This document shows, in pieces, positions 9,894 to 19,022 of a stretch of DNA of 64,000 nucleotides; the first letter of the stretch is position 1; each line of letters begins with the position of its first letter. The notes below the pieces were generated by a model. The model saw only the letters and a program-made list of their open reading frames with translations, did not search any database and had not been told where the DNA came from. A program made the position numbers and the translations under genes. The DNA is taken from positions 1,550,001 through 1,614,000 of the forward strand of contig NZ_CP028035.1 of assembly GCF_005491205.1 (NCBI RefSeq), written 5' to 3'. This stretch comes from Nissabacter sp. SGAir0207. GTDB taxonomy: Bacteria > Pseudomonadota > Gammaproteobacteria > Enterobacterales > Enterobacteriaceae.

Positions 9894-9909
9894 CGCGCGC
9901 CCTTTTTTT
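9876..9909 (+). terminator. Possible partial terminator between cheB and cheY
   Basis: GGCGC (9878-9882) can pair with GCGCC (9897-9901), directly followed by seven T residues (9903-9909). The stem begins inside the 3' end of cheB. The stem is short, so it may only attenuate cheYZ expression. Confidence 0.45.
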
Positions 9910-9953
9910 GAACACTTGCGCTTATTTATGAGCAACACACTTTAGGAGTGACA

Positions 9954-10343
9954 ATGGCAGATAAGAATCTTCGGTTCCTGGTGGTGGATGACTTCTCCAC
10001 CATGCGCCGCATCGTGCGTAACCTGCTGAAAGAGCTGGGCTTCAACAACGTGGAAGAGGCAGAGGATGGCGCAGACGCGTTGAACAAGCTGCGCGCCGCG
10101 CCCTTTGACTTCGTGGTCTCTGACTGGAACATGCCGAACGTCGATGGCCTGCAACTGCTGCAAACCATCCGCGCGGATGCCGCGCTGGCCAAGCTGCCGG
10201 TGCTGATGGTCACGGCCGAAGCGAAGAAAGAGAACATCATTGCCGCGGCGCAGGCCGGGGCGAGTGGGTATGTGGTCAAGCCGTTCACCGCCGCCACCCT
10301 GGAAGAGAAGCTGAATAAGATCTTCGAAAAACTCGGGATGTAA
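9954..10343 (+). CDS. cheY: CheY chemotaxis response regulator
   Basis: 129 aa, exactly the E. coli length. A single receiver domain with D12/D13, phospho-acceptor D57, T87 and K109 all in place; '[13 protein letters not shown]' and '[16 protein letters not shown]' are characteristic. Phosphorylated CheY binds FliM and switches the motor to clockwise rotation. The ATG at 9954 is chosen over an in-frame GTG two codons earlier, since AGGAG at 9944-9948 overlaps that GTG and is spaced for the ATG. cheZ follows 9 bp after the stop. Confidence 0.99.
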   Translation: MADKNLRFLVVDDFSTMRRIVRNLLKELGFNNVEEAEDGADALNKLRAAPFDFVVSDWNMPNVDGLQLLQTIRADAALAKLPVLMVTAEAKKENIIAAAQAGASGYVVKPFTAATLEEKLNKIFEKLGM

Positions 10344-10352
10344 GGAGAGGGT

Positions 10353-11000
10353 ATGGCAGAACAACACACGCCCGCGTTGGATGCCGCCTCCGCTGGCGAT
10401 ATCATTTCGCGCATCGGGCAACTGACACGTATGCTGCGCGACAGCATGCGCGAGCTGGGGCTGGATCAGGCCATCGCCCAGGCGGCGGAGGCCATCCCGG
10501 ACGCGCGCGACCGGCTGGATTACGTGGTCACCATGACCGCGCAGGCCGCCGAGCGCGCCCTGAGCAGCGTGGAGGCCGCGCAGCCGCGCCAGAACCTGCT
10601 GGAGTCTGAGGCCAAGGCGCTCACCACCCGCTGGGACGCATGGTTTGAGAACCCGATCGAGCTGGCGGACGCGCGCGAGCTGGTGACCGAAACCCGCCGC
10701 TACCTCGGTGCGGTGCCGGAGCACACCGGCTTCACCAACGCCCAGTTGCTGGAGATCATGATGGCGCAGGACTTCCAGGATCTGACCGGCCAGGTGATCA
10801 AGCGCATGATGCACGTGGTGCAGGAGATTGAGAACCAGCTGCTGATGGTGCTGATGGAGAACATCCCTGCCGAACAGGTGGCGAAACCGAAGCGCGAAAA
10901 TGAGGGGCTGCTCAACGGCCCGCAACTTGATGCGAATGGCGTGGGTGTTGTCGCCAGCCAGGCGCAGGTGGATGACCTGCTCGACAGCCTCGGCTTCTGA
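10353..11000 (+). CDS. cheZ: CheZ CheY-P phosphatase
   Basis: 215 aa (E. coli 214). A long helical hairpin with the catalytic segment '[16 protein letters not shown]', including the active-site Gln, and a C-terminal CheY-binding tail '[13 protein letters not shown]'. It dephosphorylates CheY-P and terminates the tumble signal. AAGGAGAGGGT precedes the ATG. It is the last gene of the cheR-B-Y-Z run; a hairpin with T-run follows before flhB. Confidence 0.98.
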   Translation: MAEQHTPALDAASAGDIISRIGQLTRMLRDSMRELGLDQAIAQAAEAIPDARDRLDYVVTMTAQAAERALSSVEAAQPRQNLLESEAKALTTRWDAWFENPIELADARELVTETRRYLGAVPEHTGFTNAQLLEIMMAQDFQDLTGQVIKRMMHVVQEIENQLLMVLMENIPAEQVAKPKRENEGLLNGPQLDANGVGVVASQAQVDDLLDSLGF

Positions 11001-11044
11001 TCCCCGCCCCCCTCCCGGCAGGCTGCCTGCGGGAGGCGACTCCC

Positions 11045-11077
11045 CCCGCCCGGCGTCCCCTGCCGGGCGGGCTTTTG
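11045..11077 (+). terminator. Rho-independent terminator after cheZ
   Basis: The GC-rich stem CCCGCCCGGC / GCCGGGCGGG (about 11045-11071) ends in CTTTTG. A second hairpin built on GGCAGG/CCTGCC lies just before it (about 11016-11031). Together they separate the chemotaxis unit from flhBAE. Confidence 0.75.
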
Positions 11078-11207
11078 CACGCCCTGTGCCGCCATGCCGG
11101 AAATAACCGCCATTTATCCCCCTTTTTCCCGCCATTAGCGGGAACGAAGTTTGTCATGCTACGCCTCTATCCCTGCCTGGCCGTCAGCGCGTTAAAGGAG
11201 TGTTGCC

Positions 11208-12353
11208 TTGGCTGAAGAGAGCGACCTCGAAAAAACCGAAGCCCCCACACCCCACCGGGTGGACAAAGCCCGTGAAAAGGGGCAAGTGCCGCGATCGCGC
11301 GAGCTGACCTCAATCCTGATGCTGGCCGCTGGCGTGGCGCTGCTGTGGCTGGCTGGCGAGCCGATGGCGCGGCGGCTGGCGTCAATGGTGGCGAACGGGA
11401 TGCACTTTGACCACGGCGTGATCAACGATGACCGGCAGATGCTGCGCCGCCTCTCTTCGCTATTGGAGGGCGCTTTCTGGGCGATGCTGCCAATCTTTGG
11501 CGGGCTGGTGCTGATGGCGCTGGCCGCGCCACTGCTGCTCGGTGGCTTCCTGTTCAGCACCGAGGCGCTGAAACCCAACTTTGGCCGCCTCAACCCGGTG
11601 GCCGGGCTGGGGCGGCTGTTCTCCTCGCAGGTGGGCGCCGAGCTGCTGAAGGCCATTTTGAAGGCGCTGCTGGTCGGCTGGGTCACCTGGCTGTTCCTTG
11701 ACCACTACTGGCCAGCGATGCTGCGGCTGATGGCCGCGCCGACCCTGCCAGCGCTGGGCGACGCCCTCGGCATGATCGCTGGCTGCGCGCTGCTGATCCT
11801 GCTCGGCCTGCTGCCGATGGTCGGCTTTGACGTCTTCTGGCAGATCTGGAGCAACCTGAAAAAGTTGCGCATGACCAAGCAGGAGATCCGCGAGGAGCAC
11901 AAGGAGCAGGATGGCGACCCGCACATCAAGGCGCGCATCCGCCAGCAACAGCGGGCGATGGCGCGGCGGCGCATGATGGCCGACGTGCCGAAGGCCGATG
12001 TCATCGTTACCAACCCGACCCACTACGCGGTGGCGTTGCAGTACAACGACCGTATGAGCGCGCCCAAAGTGCTGGCGAAGGGGGCGGGGGAGGTGGCGCT
12101 GCGCATCCGTGAGCTGGGCGGCCAGCACCGGGTGCCGCTGCTGGAGGCCCCGCCGCTGGCGCGTGCGCTCTACCGCCACAGTGAGATTGGCCAGCAGATC
12201 CCGGCCACGCTCTACGCCGCGGTGGCGGAGGTGCTGGCCTGGGTCTACCAACTGAAGCGCTGGCGTACCCACGGCGGCCTGATCCCGAAGAAACCTGTAC
12301 ACCTGCCGGTGCCGGACGCACTGGATTTTAAAGAGAGCACGTCGAATGGCTAA
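11208..12353 (+). CDS. flhB: FlhB flagellar type III export apparatus switch protein
   Basis: 381 aa (E. coli 382). The start is TTG, with AAAGGAG at 11194-11200 seven bases before it, and the product begins 'MAEESDLEKTEAPTPHR' like other FlhB proteins. Four membrane helices (about 30-210) lead to a cytoplasmic domain containing the autocleavage motif NPTH at residues 269-272 ('VTNPTHYAVALQYN'). It switches export from rod/hook to filament substrates. It overlaps flhA by 8 bp, so the two are coupled. Confidence 0.98.
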   Translation: MAEESDLEKTEAPTPHRVDKAREKGQVPRSRELTSILMLAAGVALLWLAGEPMARRLASMVANGMHFDHGVINDDRQMLRRLSSLLEGAFWAMLPIFGGLVLMALAAPLLLGGFLFSTEALKPNFGRLNPVAGLGRLFSSQVGAELLKAILKALLVGWVTWLFLDHYWPAMLRLMAAPTLPALGDALGMIAGCALLILLGLLPMVGFDVFWQIWSNLKKLRMTKQEIREEHKEQDGDPHIKARIRQQQRAMARRRMMADVPKADVIVTNPTHYAVALQYNDRMSAPKVLAKGAGEVALRIRELGGQHRVPLLEAPPLARALYRHSEIGQQIPATLYAAVAEVLAWVYQLKRWRTHGGLIPKKPVHLPVPDALDFKESTSNG

Positions 12354-14424
12354 TCTGGCCTCACTCCTGCGGTTGCCCGCAAACATGAAAGACTCACAGT
12401 GGCAGGTTCTGGCCGGCCCGGTGCTGATCCTGCTGATCCTGTCAATGATGGTGCTGCCGCTGCCGCCCTTTGTTCTGGATCTGCTGTTCACCTTCAATAT
12501 CGCGCTGTCGATTATGGTGCTGTTGGTGGCGATGTTTACCCAGCGCACGCTGGAGTTTGCCGCCTTCCCGACGGTGTTGCTGTTTTCGACCCTGCTGCGC
12601 CTGTCGCTGAACGTCGCCTCGACGCGCATCATCCTGATGGAGGGGCACACCGGCTCCGCCGCCGCCGGGCAGGTGGTGGAGGCGTTCGGCCACTTTCTGG
12701 TGGGCGGCAACTTTGCCATCGGCATCGTGGTGTTCGTGATTCTGGTGGTGATCAACTTCATGGTGATCACCAAGGGCGCGGGGCGCATCGCTGAAGTGGG
12801 CGCGCGCTTTGTGCTGGACGGGATGCCGGGCAAGCAGATGGCGATCGACGCCGACCTGAACGCCGGGCTGATTGGCGAGGATGAGGCGAAGCGCCGCCGC
12901 GCCGAGGTGACGCAGGAGGCGGACTTCTACGGCTCGATGGACGGTGCCAGTAAGTTCGTGCGCGGTGACGCCGTCGCGGGCCTGTTGATCATGGCGATCA
13001 ACGTGGTCGGCGGCCTGTTGGTGGGCGTGGTGCAGCACGGCATGGAGCTGGGCCACGCGGCCGAGAGCTACACGCTGCTGACCATCGGTGATGGTCTGGT
13101 GGCGCAGATCCCGGCGCTGGTGATCTCCACCGCGGCGGGCGTGATCGTGACCCGCGTCGGCACTGACCAGAACGTCAGTGAGCAGATGGTAAGTCAGCTG
13201 TTCAACAACCCGCGCGTGATGATGCTGAGCGCTGGCGTGCTCGGCCTGCTCGGGCTGGTGCCGGGGATGCCGAATCTGGTGTTCCTGCTGTTCACCGCGG
13301 CCCTGCTAGGGCTGGCGTGGTGGAAGCGCGGCCAGCCACAGCAAACGGCGGCGCGCACCGATGCACCCGCCACGGTGGACACCCCGGCGACGGTGGAAGC
13401 CAGCTGGGCGGATGTGCAGCTTGAGGATCCGCTCGGTATGGAGGTGGGCTATCGCCTGATCCCGATGGTGGACACCCAGCAGGGCGGCGAACTGCTCGGC
13501 CGCATCCGCAGCATCCGCAAGAAGTTCGCGCAGGAGATGGGTTACCTGCCGCCGGTGGTGCATATCCGCGACAATCTGGAGATGGCCCCTGCCGCCTACC
13601 GCATCCTGATGAAAGGGGTGGAAGTGGGGCGGGGCGAGGCGCAGCCGGGCCGCTGGCTGGCGATCAACCCCGGCAATGCCGCGGGCACGCTGCCGGGCGA
13701 GATGACGCAAGACCCGGCCTTCGGTCTGCCAGCGGTGTGGATTGAGCCAGCGCTGCGCGAGCAGGCGCAGATCCAGGGCTTTACGGTGGTGGAGTCGAGC
13801 ACCGTGGTAGCGACGCACCTCAACCATGTGATCAGCCAGTTCGCCAACGAGCTGTTTGGCCGACAGGAGGCACAGCAGTTGCTGGATCGCGTCACGCAGG
13901 AGATGCCGAAGCTGACCGAGGATCTGATCCCCGGCGTGATTACCCTGACCACCCTGCATAAGGTGTTGCAGAATTTGCTGGCGGAGCGGGTATCTATCCG
14001 TGACATGCGCACCATTCTGGAGACGCTGGCTGAGCACGCACCGGCGCAGAGCGACGCGCAGGAGCTGACCACCGTGGTGCGGGTGGCCTTGGGCCGGGCG
14101 ATTACCCAGCAGTGGTATCCGGGCGATGGCGAGATCCAGATCATCGGTCTGGACACGCCGCTGGAGCGGTTGCTGTTGCAGGCGTTGCAGGGCGGCGGCG
14201 GGCTGGAGCCGGGGCTGGCAGATCGCCTGCTCGAGCAGGCCCGGCAGGCGTTGCAGCGTCAGGAGATGCTGGGCGCGCCGCCGGTGCTGTTGGTGAATGC
14301 CGCACTGCGTCCGCTGCTGGCGCGTTTCCTGCGCCGCACGCTGCCGACGATGGTGGTGCTCTCCAACCTGGAGCTGAGCGACAACCGCCAGATCCGCATG
14401 ACCGCCACCATCGGCGGCCAGTAA
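12346..14424 (+). CDS. flhA: FlhA flagellar type III export gate protein
   Basis: 692 aa, identical in length to E. coli FlhA. The N-terminal half has about eight membrane helices and the FHIPEP signature region ('GDAVAGLLIMAINVVGG'). The C-terminal cytoplasmic domain, from about residue 350, forms the nonameric ring that docks chaperone-substrate complexes. It couples the proton motive force to export together with FlhB, FliP, FliQ and FliR, the last three encoded at the far end of the window. The stop overlaps the flhE ATG (TAATG). Confidence 0.98.
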   Translation: MANLASLLRLPANMKDSQWQVLAGPVLILLILSMMVLPLPPFVLDLLFTFNIALSIMVLLVAMFTQRTLEFAAFPTVLLFSTLLRLSLNVASTRIILMEGHTGSAAAGQVVEAFGHFLVGGNFAIGIVVFVILVVINFMVITKGAGRIAEVGARFVLDGMPGKQMAIDADLNAGLIGEDEAKRRRAEVTQEADFYGSMDGASKFVRGDAVAGLLIMAINVVGGLLVGVVQHGMELGHAAESYTLLTIGDGLVAQIPALVISTAAGVIVTRVGTDQNVSEQMVSQLFNNPRVMMLSAGVLGLLGLVPGMPNLVFLLFTAALLGLAWWKRGQPQQTAARTDAPATVDTPATVEASWADVQLEDPLGMEVGYRLIPMVDTQQGGELLGRIRSIRKKFAQEMGYLPPVVHIRDNLEMAPAAYRILMKGVEVGRGEAQPGRWLAINPGNAAGTLPGEMTQDPAFGLPAVWIEPALREQAQIQGFTVVESSTVVATHLNHVISQFANELFGRQEAQQLLDRVTQEMPKLTEDLIPGVITLTTLHKVLQNLLAERVSIRDMRTILETLAEHAPAQSDAQELTTVVRVALGRAITQQWYPGDGEIQIIGLDTPLERLLLQALQGGGGLEPGLADRLLEQARQALQRQEMLGAPPVLLVNAALRPLLARFLRRTLPTMVVLSNLELSDNRQIRMTATIGGQ

Positions 14425-14825
14425 TGCTGCGCGCCACCCTGTGGCTGGCCGGGCTGCTGCCCGGCCTCTGCGCCGCCGCTGGCACCTGGCACGCCGCCAG
14501 CGAGGGCGTGACGCTGCCACTGCGCAACCAGTCCCGCAGCACGCCGCTACTGCACCCACCCGCCGCCGCCCCCATCGGCAGCGGGCTAATAGTCTCCGTA
14601 CGCTGGCGCTACCGCTTGCTCTCCCCGCCGCCCGCTGGGCTACAGGCATGGCTCTGCACCCCACAGCGTTGCACGGCGATTGAGGGGCAGAGCGGCGTCA
14701 CCCACGCCCTGCGCGGCGAGCCAGCCACCCAGCCCCTGCGGCTGGTGTTCAGCGTGCGCGGCAAAGGGGTGTTGAATCCACCTGTACGGGTGGTGGGGCA
14801 GGAGGTGGGGGTGAATTATTGGTAA
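14424..14825 (+). CDS. flhE: FlhE flagellar periplasmic protein
   Basis: 133 aa (E. coli 130). Signal peptide 'MLRATLWLAGLLPGLCAAAG', then 'GTWHAASEGVTLPLRN' and 'VRWRYRLLSPPPAGL', recognisable FlhE features. FlhE is a periplasmic protein proposed to limit proton leakage through the flagellar export apparatus. The reading frame is open upstream into flhA, but the ATG at 14424, overlapping the flhA stop, is the natural start. It is the last flagellar gene before the accessory island. Confidence 0.93.
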   Translation: MLRATLWLAGLLPGLCAAAGTWHAASEGVTLPLRNQSRSTPLLHPPAAAPIGSGLIVSVRWRYRLLSPPPAGLQAWLCTPQRCTAIEGQSGVTHALRGEPATQPLRLVFSVRGKGVLNPPVRVVGQEVGVNYW

Positions 14826-14833
14826 TGGGGGGG

Positions 14834-14995
14834 GCGTGCCCGCTCATGTGGCCCTGCGACTTCATTCGGCAATGATTTAACGCCTCCATCTCCTCTGCGC
14901 GCTGTAGGTATGTGCGGAGAGAGTAGGGGGGGTATTTATGAGGTGTTATGGGCGGGTATTGCTGTTGCCTGTAGCCTCGCTGTGGCGCAGCCCGA
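14834..14995 (+). repeat. Left-border partial copy of the ~350-bp repeat
   Basis: The stretch from about 14834 ('CCCGCTCA...CGGCAATGATTTAACGCC', then 'CTCCTCTGCGCGCTGTAGG') matches the tail of the repeat seen again at 20164-20247 and 20480-20600. From about 14939, 'GAGGTGTTATGGGCGGGT' and 'GCTGTTGCCTGTAGCC' match the head of the unit at 20248. Homology stops near 14995. It directly follows flhE. Confidence 0.75.
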
Positions 14996-15014
14996 TTAGA
15001 GTGCCAGCCCCTTA

Positions 15015-15031
15015 GTGCCAGAGGCGGACAT
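15015..15031 (+). repeat. Half copy of a small palindromic repeat
   Basis: GTGCCAGAGGCGGACAT differs by one base from the right half of the palindrome at 15957-15984. The two lie on either side of the nitrilase-family gene. Confidence 0.55.
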
Positions 15032-15125
15032 TCAGATAAGAATGCCAATACAATCATCAGATAAATGACGCCAAATTCTTTTTTCCGTATGCTGACAGAC
15101 GAATTTAAACCAATGAGGGCGGTGC

Positions 15126-15884
15126 ATGGACGTCATCCAAAGAAGGTTAAGCGTCGCAGCAGGACAGTTTGCTCCGGTTCGTGGCTGTATCGAAGAAAAT
15201 ATGCATTACCACAAGGTGCTGGTTGAGTCTGCGGCATCGGCAGGCGTTAACATTATCATTTTCCCGGAACTTTCTCTGACGGGTTATGAACCTGAAATAG
15301 CTGAAGAGTTGGCTCTGGCTGATGGAGACTGCTTTAATCCACTTCAGGCATTGTCTGACAGATACGATATAACGATTATTGCAGGCGCACCGCTGCGTAT
15401 TAAAAATTCAAAACCGGCCATTGGCGCATGTGTGATTTCATCAAAACGACCTGTTTCCTATTACCGAAAAATGTATCTTCATCCAGGGGAGTCCGACTAT
15501 TTTTCGGTGGGTAATCGTGAGTGCATTTTTAAGGAACGGACATTTGATGTCGGCGTCGCGATATGCGCAGATGCAGGACAGCCAGTGCATGTAGAAAGAA
15601 CGGTACAGCAGGGTGCTGAAGTGTACCTGAACTCAGTTCTGAGCGCTGGCGGGTATGAAAAAGATGCAGGGCAACTTCAACGTTACGCCAGACTTTACGC
15701 AATACCAACGCTCATGGCCAATTACTGTGGCCCATCAGGTGGCTGGAAACCGGTAGGGAAAAGTGCCGCGTGGGATGCCAGAGGTGAACTTATTGCTCAG
15801 GCTCCAGAAGATTGCGCGGCCCTGGTGACAATGAACATTCAGGACGGAGAGTGTTCGGGCAAAGTCATCCGTCTCAATCAATAA
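15126..15884 (+). CDS. Nitrilase-superfamily carbon-nitrogen hydrolase
   Basis: 252 aa, one complete CN-hydrolase domain. The catalytic Glu-Lys-Cys triad is visible: E48 in 'IIFPELSLTGYEP', K115 in 'YYRKMYLHPGE', C147 in 'VAICADAGQP'. There is no signal peptide, so it is cytosolic. Such enzymes cleave amides, N-carbamoyl compounds or nitriles; the substrate is not predictable here. ATG at 15126 with GAGGGCGGTGC upstream. Codon use and base composition are visibly less GC-rich than flhE, indicating acquisition. It stands upstream of an MFS transporter and may act with it. Confidence 0.9.
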   Translation: MDVIQRRLSVAAGQFAPVRGCIEENMHYHKVLVESAASAGVNIIIFPELSLTGYEPEIAEELALADGDCFNPLQALSDRYDITIIAGAPLRIKNSKPAIGACVISSKRPVSYYRKMYLHPGESDYFSVGNRECIFKERTFDVGVAICADAGQPVHVERTVQQGAEVYLNSVLSAGGYEKDAGQLQRYARLYAIPTLMANYCGPSGGWKPVGKSAAWDARGELIAQAPEDCAALVTMNIQDGECSGKVIRLNQ

Positions 15885-16325
15885 AGATATGCCCCAGAAG
15901 TCCACTGTGCCTGTTAGCCTGTTTTGCCGTTGTTCACTTAAGAAGTGAAAAAAGACATGTCCGCTTGGTGCCAGAAGCGGACATTTCCCGGATATGCTAT
16001 CAGCATGATGAAGCGTCAACAGAGAGCGTTGGGCTGGATATTCACAGGACACACTTTCACGGATGACCGCGGGTGACCTCGCTTTTCAGGCCAGTGGCCC
16101 GAAATGGATAGCACTTCATTTCAGTAGTAACTTCCGCATTTTATCGTCTGCTTTGCTCCTTCCCGTATATTTATCTGCAACACAGCATTGCCGCATCATA
16201 AGCTGGGGTATTAAACGATAATTAATATTTTTATTGCGCCTGTTGAATAATGATCTTATTAATATTCAATCCCTTATATCCATAGCGTTGCCACACGTAA
16301 ATAAAAATAATGAAAAGGATAATTT
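15885..16325. other. 441-bp gap between hydrolase and MFS genes
   Basis: No convincing gene. It holds the palindromic repeat at 15957-15984. From about 16195 the sequence is AT-rich (for example 'AATTAATATTTTTATTGCG'), likely the promoter region of the MFS gene. Confidence 0.5.
15957..15984. repeat. Palindromic repeat, ATGTCCGCTT / AAGCGGACAT
   Basis: ATGTCCGCTT (15957-15966) and AAGCGGACAT (15975-15984) form a perfect 10-bp inverted repeat around GGTGCCAG. A relative with GTCCGCTTTG/CAAAGCGGAC arms is at 20075-20098 and a half copy at 15015-15031. All three are confined to the island; none was noticed in the core genes. Confidence 0.85.
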
Positions 16326-17579
16326 ATGATGACGAAACCCGCCGCTGAAGCCTGTGCGGCGCCGAGTCTATTGCAGACGCTTAAATCTTTCCCGATGACT
16401 GTCCATGCGCTGCTCTTTTTTACGCTCGTCATTCGTTTCAGCTATTTTATGGCCTGGCCATTTATCGCGGTAATTATGACGCAGAGTTACCATATGTCGC
16501 CGGTTGCCATTGGCGTGGCCATGACCAGTAGCGCGCTATTCTCGGTGGTGCTCGGTATGTATGGCGGGCAAATTTCAGACAGACTGGGAAGGCGCGTTAT
16601 TCTTCTGCTGGGCTGTGCGTTTTCCGCTATAGGATATATCGTCCTGGCGCAGGCAACCGGGATGGCGCTGTTTATCATCGGTCTGATGATCATCGGCGTA
16701 TCCTTTGCGTGGGTTGATCCCCCTCTGCGTGCACTGATGAGTGATTTGCTGGGTGACCGTCGTCGCCGTGCGCTGGCCCTGCAAATGCGCTACTACCTGA
16801 TCAACGTCGCGGCGGTGTTTGGCCCGTTGGTGGGGCTGGTATTTGGCCTGACATCTCAGAAGGGGACATTCCTGATAACCGGACTCTCCTATCTCCCTTT
16901 CTTCGTCTACGTGCTGCTGTTTATCCCGGCGGGTAAGTTGCTGAGTGAGGAACAGGCTGACAGCGGGCCAGTGGTGAAGCTGCACCAGGTGATGGGGATC
17001 ATCGCCAGGGATAAAACCTACATTGCGGCGCTGCTGTGCAGCATTTTGTGCAGTGTTGTTTTTATTCATTACGAAGCCGTACTGCCCCAATACCTCCTGT
17101 TACTTGACGGCAACGCGGCGGTTAAGTTGATTACCCTGATACTTGTCACTAATGCCTGTACTGTGTTGCTGTTCCAGACTTTTATTATGCGATTTCTGGC
17201 ACGGATCACCCTGCCAAAACGCATTCTTCTGGGTGGTATCATTTTCGCTTTATCGCAGCTCGGCTTTTTTTCCATACGCTCGACGGAAATTTGGTTATGG
17301 CTGACGGCCACCGGGGTATTCAGTATGGGGGAAGCGATTCTGATGCCGAACCTGAATATTTTGCTCGATCAGTTGGCGCCGCCAGAGCATCGTGGTGCCT
17401 ATCTTGGTGCCTCAATGCTGTCGACGCTGGGGATTGCTGCCGGGCCATTAATCGGTGGTGTAATGTTGGCGATGACGGGTTCAGGGGTATTTATCTGCAC
17501 CGCATTGCTCAGCCTTTTGTTGTGCGCAATCATATACGCCTGCCGGATTAATATGCTGACACGTCTGCAGGATTCATAA
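16326..17579 (+). CDS. MFS transporter (drug:H+ antiporter-like, 12 TM)
   Basis: 417 aa with about twelve hydrophobic helices. The cytoplasmic loop 2-3 motif 'GGQISDRLGRRVILLLG' is the MFS motif A, and 'AAGPLIGGVMLA' lies in the second half. The overall look is of a DHA1-type efflux protein (MdtH-like); import of a substrate is not excluded. It lies 441 bp after the hydrolase on the same strand, so it may have its own promoter. Sequence is less GC-rich than the flagellar flanks. The cargo may relate to the hydrolase or monooxygenase next door, by context only. Confidence 0.9.
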   Translation: MMTKPAAEACAAPSLLQTLKSFPMTVHALLFFTLVIRFSYFMAWPFIAVIMTQSYHMSPVAIGVAMTSSALFSVVLGMYGGQISDRLGRRVILLLGCAFSAIGYIVLAQATGMALFIIGLMIIGVSFAWVDPPLRALMSDLLGDRRRRALALQMRYYLINVAAVFGPLVGLVFGLTSQKGTFLITGLSYLPFFVYVLLFIPAGKLLSEEQADSGPVVKLHQVMGIIARDKTYIAALLCSILCSVVFIHYEAVLPQYLLLLDGNAAVKLITLILVTNACTVLLFQTFIMRFLARITLPKRILLGGIIFALSQLGFFSIRSTEIWLWLTATGVFSMGEAILMPNLNILLDQLAPPEHRGAYLGASMLSTLGIAAGPLIGGVMLAMTGSGVFICTALLSLLLCAIIYACRINMLTRLQDS

Positions 17580-17806
17580 TAAGCTGCGGACGATAAGGCG
17601 CGGAATAGTTAATTTCCTGCCTATACGTCCGCTATTTGCTCATAGGCGAGAACCATAATTACATCTCTTGCCCCAATAGAGAGTGAATATGACAATATTC
17701 CCCCGGAACAAAAGCCGTATCATTGGCCAGAAACGCCCTCTGTAGGTCTCTCATATCTGGGGAATTCGCGACTGACTCGAGCGGGAAGGAAAAGTGCATG
17801 ACCTGG

Positions 17807-18919
17807 CTAGGTTAAACCTTGCATCCAAAACCGACTAAGTTCTGCAGCGGAAAGAGTGGATGCGGGCAACAGGGGTTCAGGTTGTTCAGAAAAAACCTTC
17901 TTAGCGACTTGTCTTCCAACCCACTGTGCTGCTGAGGTTTTACTCTGTCTCTGTTGGTAGAAGCCTTGCAGAGCACTCTCCAGATCATCGCTCTCCTTCA
18001 GTAAGCGAGTCAGATGCCATGCATCTTCCAGCGCCTGACATGCTCCCTGCCCAGATGTCGGCAAGGAAGCATGAGCCGCGTCTCCGATCATTAAGACATT
18101 GCCTTGATGCCAAAAGGGAAGAGGATCAATATCATGAACAAAAACGCCACTCACTGATGCACTATCACATGACAGCAGCATATCCTGTACAGGATCGGGC
18201 CAGTCCCGAAAACGCCGATGCAACTCATCGCACCAATACGCCCGAGGATGATCATTGGCAGCAGGGGCATTCCACGCTCCTGCCCAATAGCACCACCCAT
18301 CATTCACGGGGACGATGCCAAAACGCTCACCTTGACCGCGAAAATCATCAATAGCCTTGTTCAAGATGCCCTTTCGTTGTCTTCCCACACCTATTACGTT
18401 CACAAAGCCATGATAACGAGGCGTGACGTTCTCCGCATACAATGCGTGGCGGATGACTGAATTCATACGCCCGTCAGCCCCGACGACCAGATCAAACTCT
18501 TGGCCCAACGTCATCACGTCCGCTGCAGTGATTGCACAATTGAATGTGATCTCCCTGCCAAGACTCTCTAACGCACCGGCCAGTAAGCTCATCAGCTCAC
18601 GCCGTAAAACGGCCACACTGGGAAAACCGCAAAGCGAGTTGACCGTTAAAATATCGAACTCAGCCTGAAGGAGACCATGCTGATCAAACTGGCGCATCAT
18701 GCATGGCGTACCACCCACTTGCATGACCTTTTTGTCCAGCCCCATCTTCTGCATGACGAACATGGCATTGGGCCATAACGTCACACCCCCTCCCAGAGAA
18801 GACAGGTTGCTGCCACGCTCAAACAGGCTGACTTGATGGCCCTGTTTGGTTGCGAGGATGGCCAGTGCCATTCCAGCCACCCCGGCACCTACGATGGCAA
18901 TTTTCTTGGTGATGGTCAT
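17807..18919 (-). CDS. FAD-dependent aromatic-ring-type monooxygenase
   Basis: 370 aa from the chosen start. The N-terminal Rossmann motif 'IAIVGAGVAGMALA' binds FAD. 'DLVVGADGRMNSVIR' is the second conserved motif of class A flavoprotein hydroxylases, and 'VLMIGDAAHASLPTSGQGA' the third (GD motif). It would hydroxylate a small, often aromatic, substrate with NAD(P)H and O2. GGAAGG lies upstream of two adjacent ATGs (18922, 18919); the longer frame to 18964 would run through the probable operator. Divergent from a LysR regulator, a standard arrangement for substrate-induced control. Confidence 0.9.
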   Translation of the reverse strand: MTITKKIAIVGAGVAGMALAILATKQGHQVSLFERGSNLSSLGGGVTLWPNAMFVMQKMGLDKKVMQVGGTPCMMRQFDQHGLLQAEFDILTVNSLCGFPSVAVLRRELMSLLAGALESLGREITFNCAITAADVMTLGQEFDLVVGADGRMNSVIRHALYAENVTPRYHGFVNVIGVGRQRKGILNKAIDDFRGQGERFGIVPVNDGWCYWAGAWNAPAANDHPRAYWCDELHRRFRDWPDPVQDMLLSCDSASVSGVFVHDIDPLPFWHQGNVLMIGDAAHASLPTSGQGACQALEDAWHLTRLLKESDDLESALQGFYQQRQSKTSAAQWVGRQVAKKVFSEQPEPLLPASTLSAAELSRFWMQGLT

Positions 18920-18931
18920 CATTTCCTTCCT

Positions 18932-18946
18932 ATTACGAAACGTAAT
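18932..18946. promoter_or_regulatory. Candidate LysR-type operator between monooxygenase and regulator
   Basis: ATTACG-AAA-CGTAAT is a perfect dyad. It contains T-N11-A (T at 18933, A at 18945), the classic LysR-type box. It lies just before the monooxygenase start in the 103-bp divergent region. Confidence 0.65.
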
Positions 18947-19022
18947 GGAAATTGTAATGGCCACCTGATTAGTGATAAATATGGAATTATAGATTTGTTA
19001 ATCTCATTTTTTGGGGTAATTA

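Noticed and set aside
14112..14423. N-terminal extension of flhE into flhA
   Set aside because: It lies out of frame inside flhA and has unnatural composition; the overlapping ATG at 14424 starts a proper signal peptide.
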